From Hermodice carunculata (taxonomy: Eukaryota; Annelida; Polychaeta; Eunicida; Amphinomidae), in assembly GCA_964020975.1 (NCBI GenBank), contig CAXHWN010002730.1, forward strand, positions 1,102,801-1,166,800: a stretch of DNA of 64,000 bases. Direction: 5' to 3'. A program made the position numbers and the translations under genes. The notes beneath the pieces were generated by a model that was given only the letters and a program-made list of their open reading frames with translations, ran no database searches and was not told the origin of the DNA. Shown here in pieces: positions 63,780 to 64,000 of the stretch (its first letter is position 1; the number at the start of each line of letters is the position of its first letter).

Positions 63780-64000
63780 CGAAACCAAGTTGCCAATTAC
63801 TTTGAAATTGGATAGGGACACTTCTGGGGACCTCCAGACCTTAAGTTGTTCAGCAGGTGGCACTGTGATTGTTTTCAATTTTTTTATATATTTGTGTGCG
63901 TATTTTGCTTTTTTCGACTTCTTCTCCAAAACGATCTCTCAGATTGTGCTGAAACTTGCTGGATATGTTCTTTGTGGAAGGATCACACAAGATTGTTCAC
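63780..64000. repeat. Dispersed repeat family R1, copy 4 (runs off window)
   Basis: Matches about 715-930 in the same orientation: 'GTTCA.CAG.TGGC.CTGTGAT', 'TATTTGTGTG', 'TTCTCCAAAAC'. Cut by the window edge. Confidence 0.7.

Overview
The window looks like nuclear DNA of an invertebrate animal, most likely a marine bilaterian such as a mollusc, brachiopod, annelid, hemichordate or lancelet. It is AT-rich and gene-poor. The genes have spliceosomal introns, there are long (TA)n, (TAA)n, (ATC)n and (TTTC)n arrays, and the mobile elements (Jockey/CR1-like LINEs, Penelope-like, DIRS-like, pogo, Helentron-like, Crypton-like, Mutator-like) are typical of such genomes. I cannot name the species. I saw no tRNA, rRNA, CRISPR array or prokaryotic operon.

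Host genes. The left end (2.57-6.3 kb, + strand) holds the last four exons of a receptor of the LGR/GRL101 type. One exon carries TM7 with the NPxxY motif, a short Ser/Thr-rich tail exon follows, and two further exons look like parts of a protein-kinase fold. The three splice junctions agree in phase (2/2, 1/1, 0/0) and a poly(A) signal follows. A second, unrecognised gene candidate lies at 54.5-56.5 kb (+), with phase-matched exons and poly(A) signals. Two isolated exon-like blocks (18.97-19.15 and 20.56-20.68 kb, +) could be the end of another unrecognised gene.

Mobile DNA fills much of the rest. 7.4-8.6 kb is a decayed pogo/Tigger copy. 8.6-11.8 kb is a long but broken LINE, and a 3' piece of a related LINE lies at 34.3-35.5 kb (-). 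13.9-17.3 kb has the terminal features of a Helentron-like rolling-circle element. 22.0-22.7 kb may be a solo LTR. 27.1-27.5 kb is a fragment of another LINE reverse transcriptase, directly abutting a Helitron-like 3' end. 32.13-32.37 kb is a TTAA-flanked MITE. 41.7-42.0 kb is a possible Crypton/DUF3504-like fragment. 47.5-53.9 kb is a nest: a Penelope-like fragment (-) beside a DIRS-like fossil (+), which is interrupted by a TA-flanked pogo derivative and followed by a 1.2 kb element with hAT-like ends. 58.6-60.1 kb (-) is a recently broken Mutator-like transposase gene.

Several anonymous dispersed repeat families recur: R1 at 0.5-1.6, 26.7-27.1, 38.9-39.8 and 63.8-64.0 kb; R2 at 26.2 and 37.5 kb; R3 at 27.7-28.5 and 56.9-57.3 kb. 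There are also many local tandem duplications and palindromes, including a (TA)n array closed by matching 20-bp inverted arms (20.1-20.4 kb) and a 126-nt near-perfect hairpin (13.8 kb). Most apparent long ORFs over the TA, TAA and ATC arrays are low-complexity artefacts. All family names come from reading motifs by eye, without database searches.
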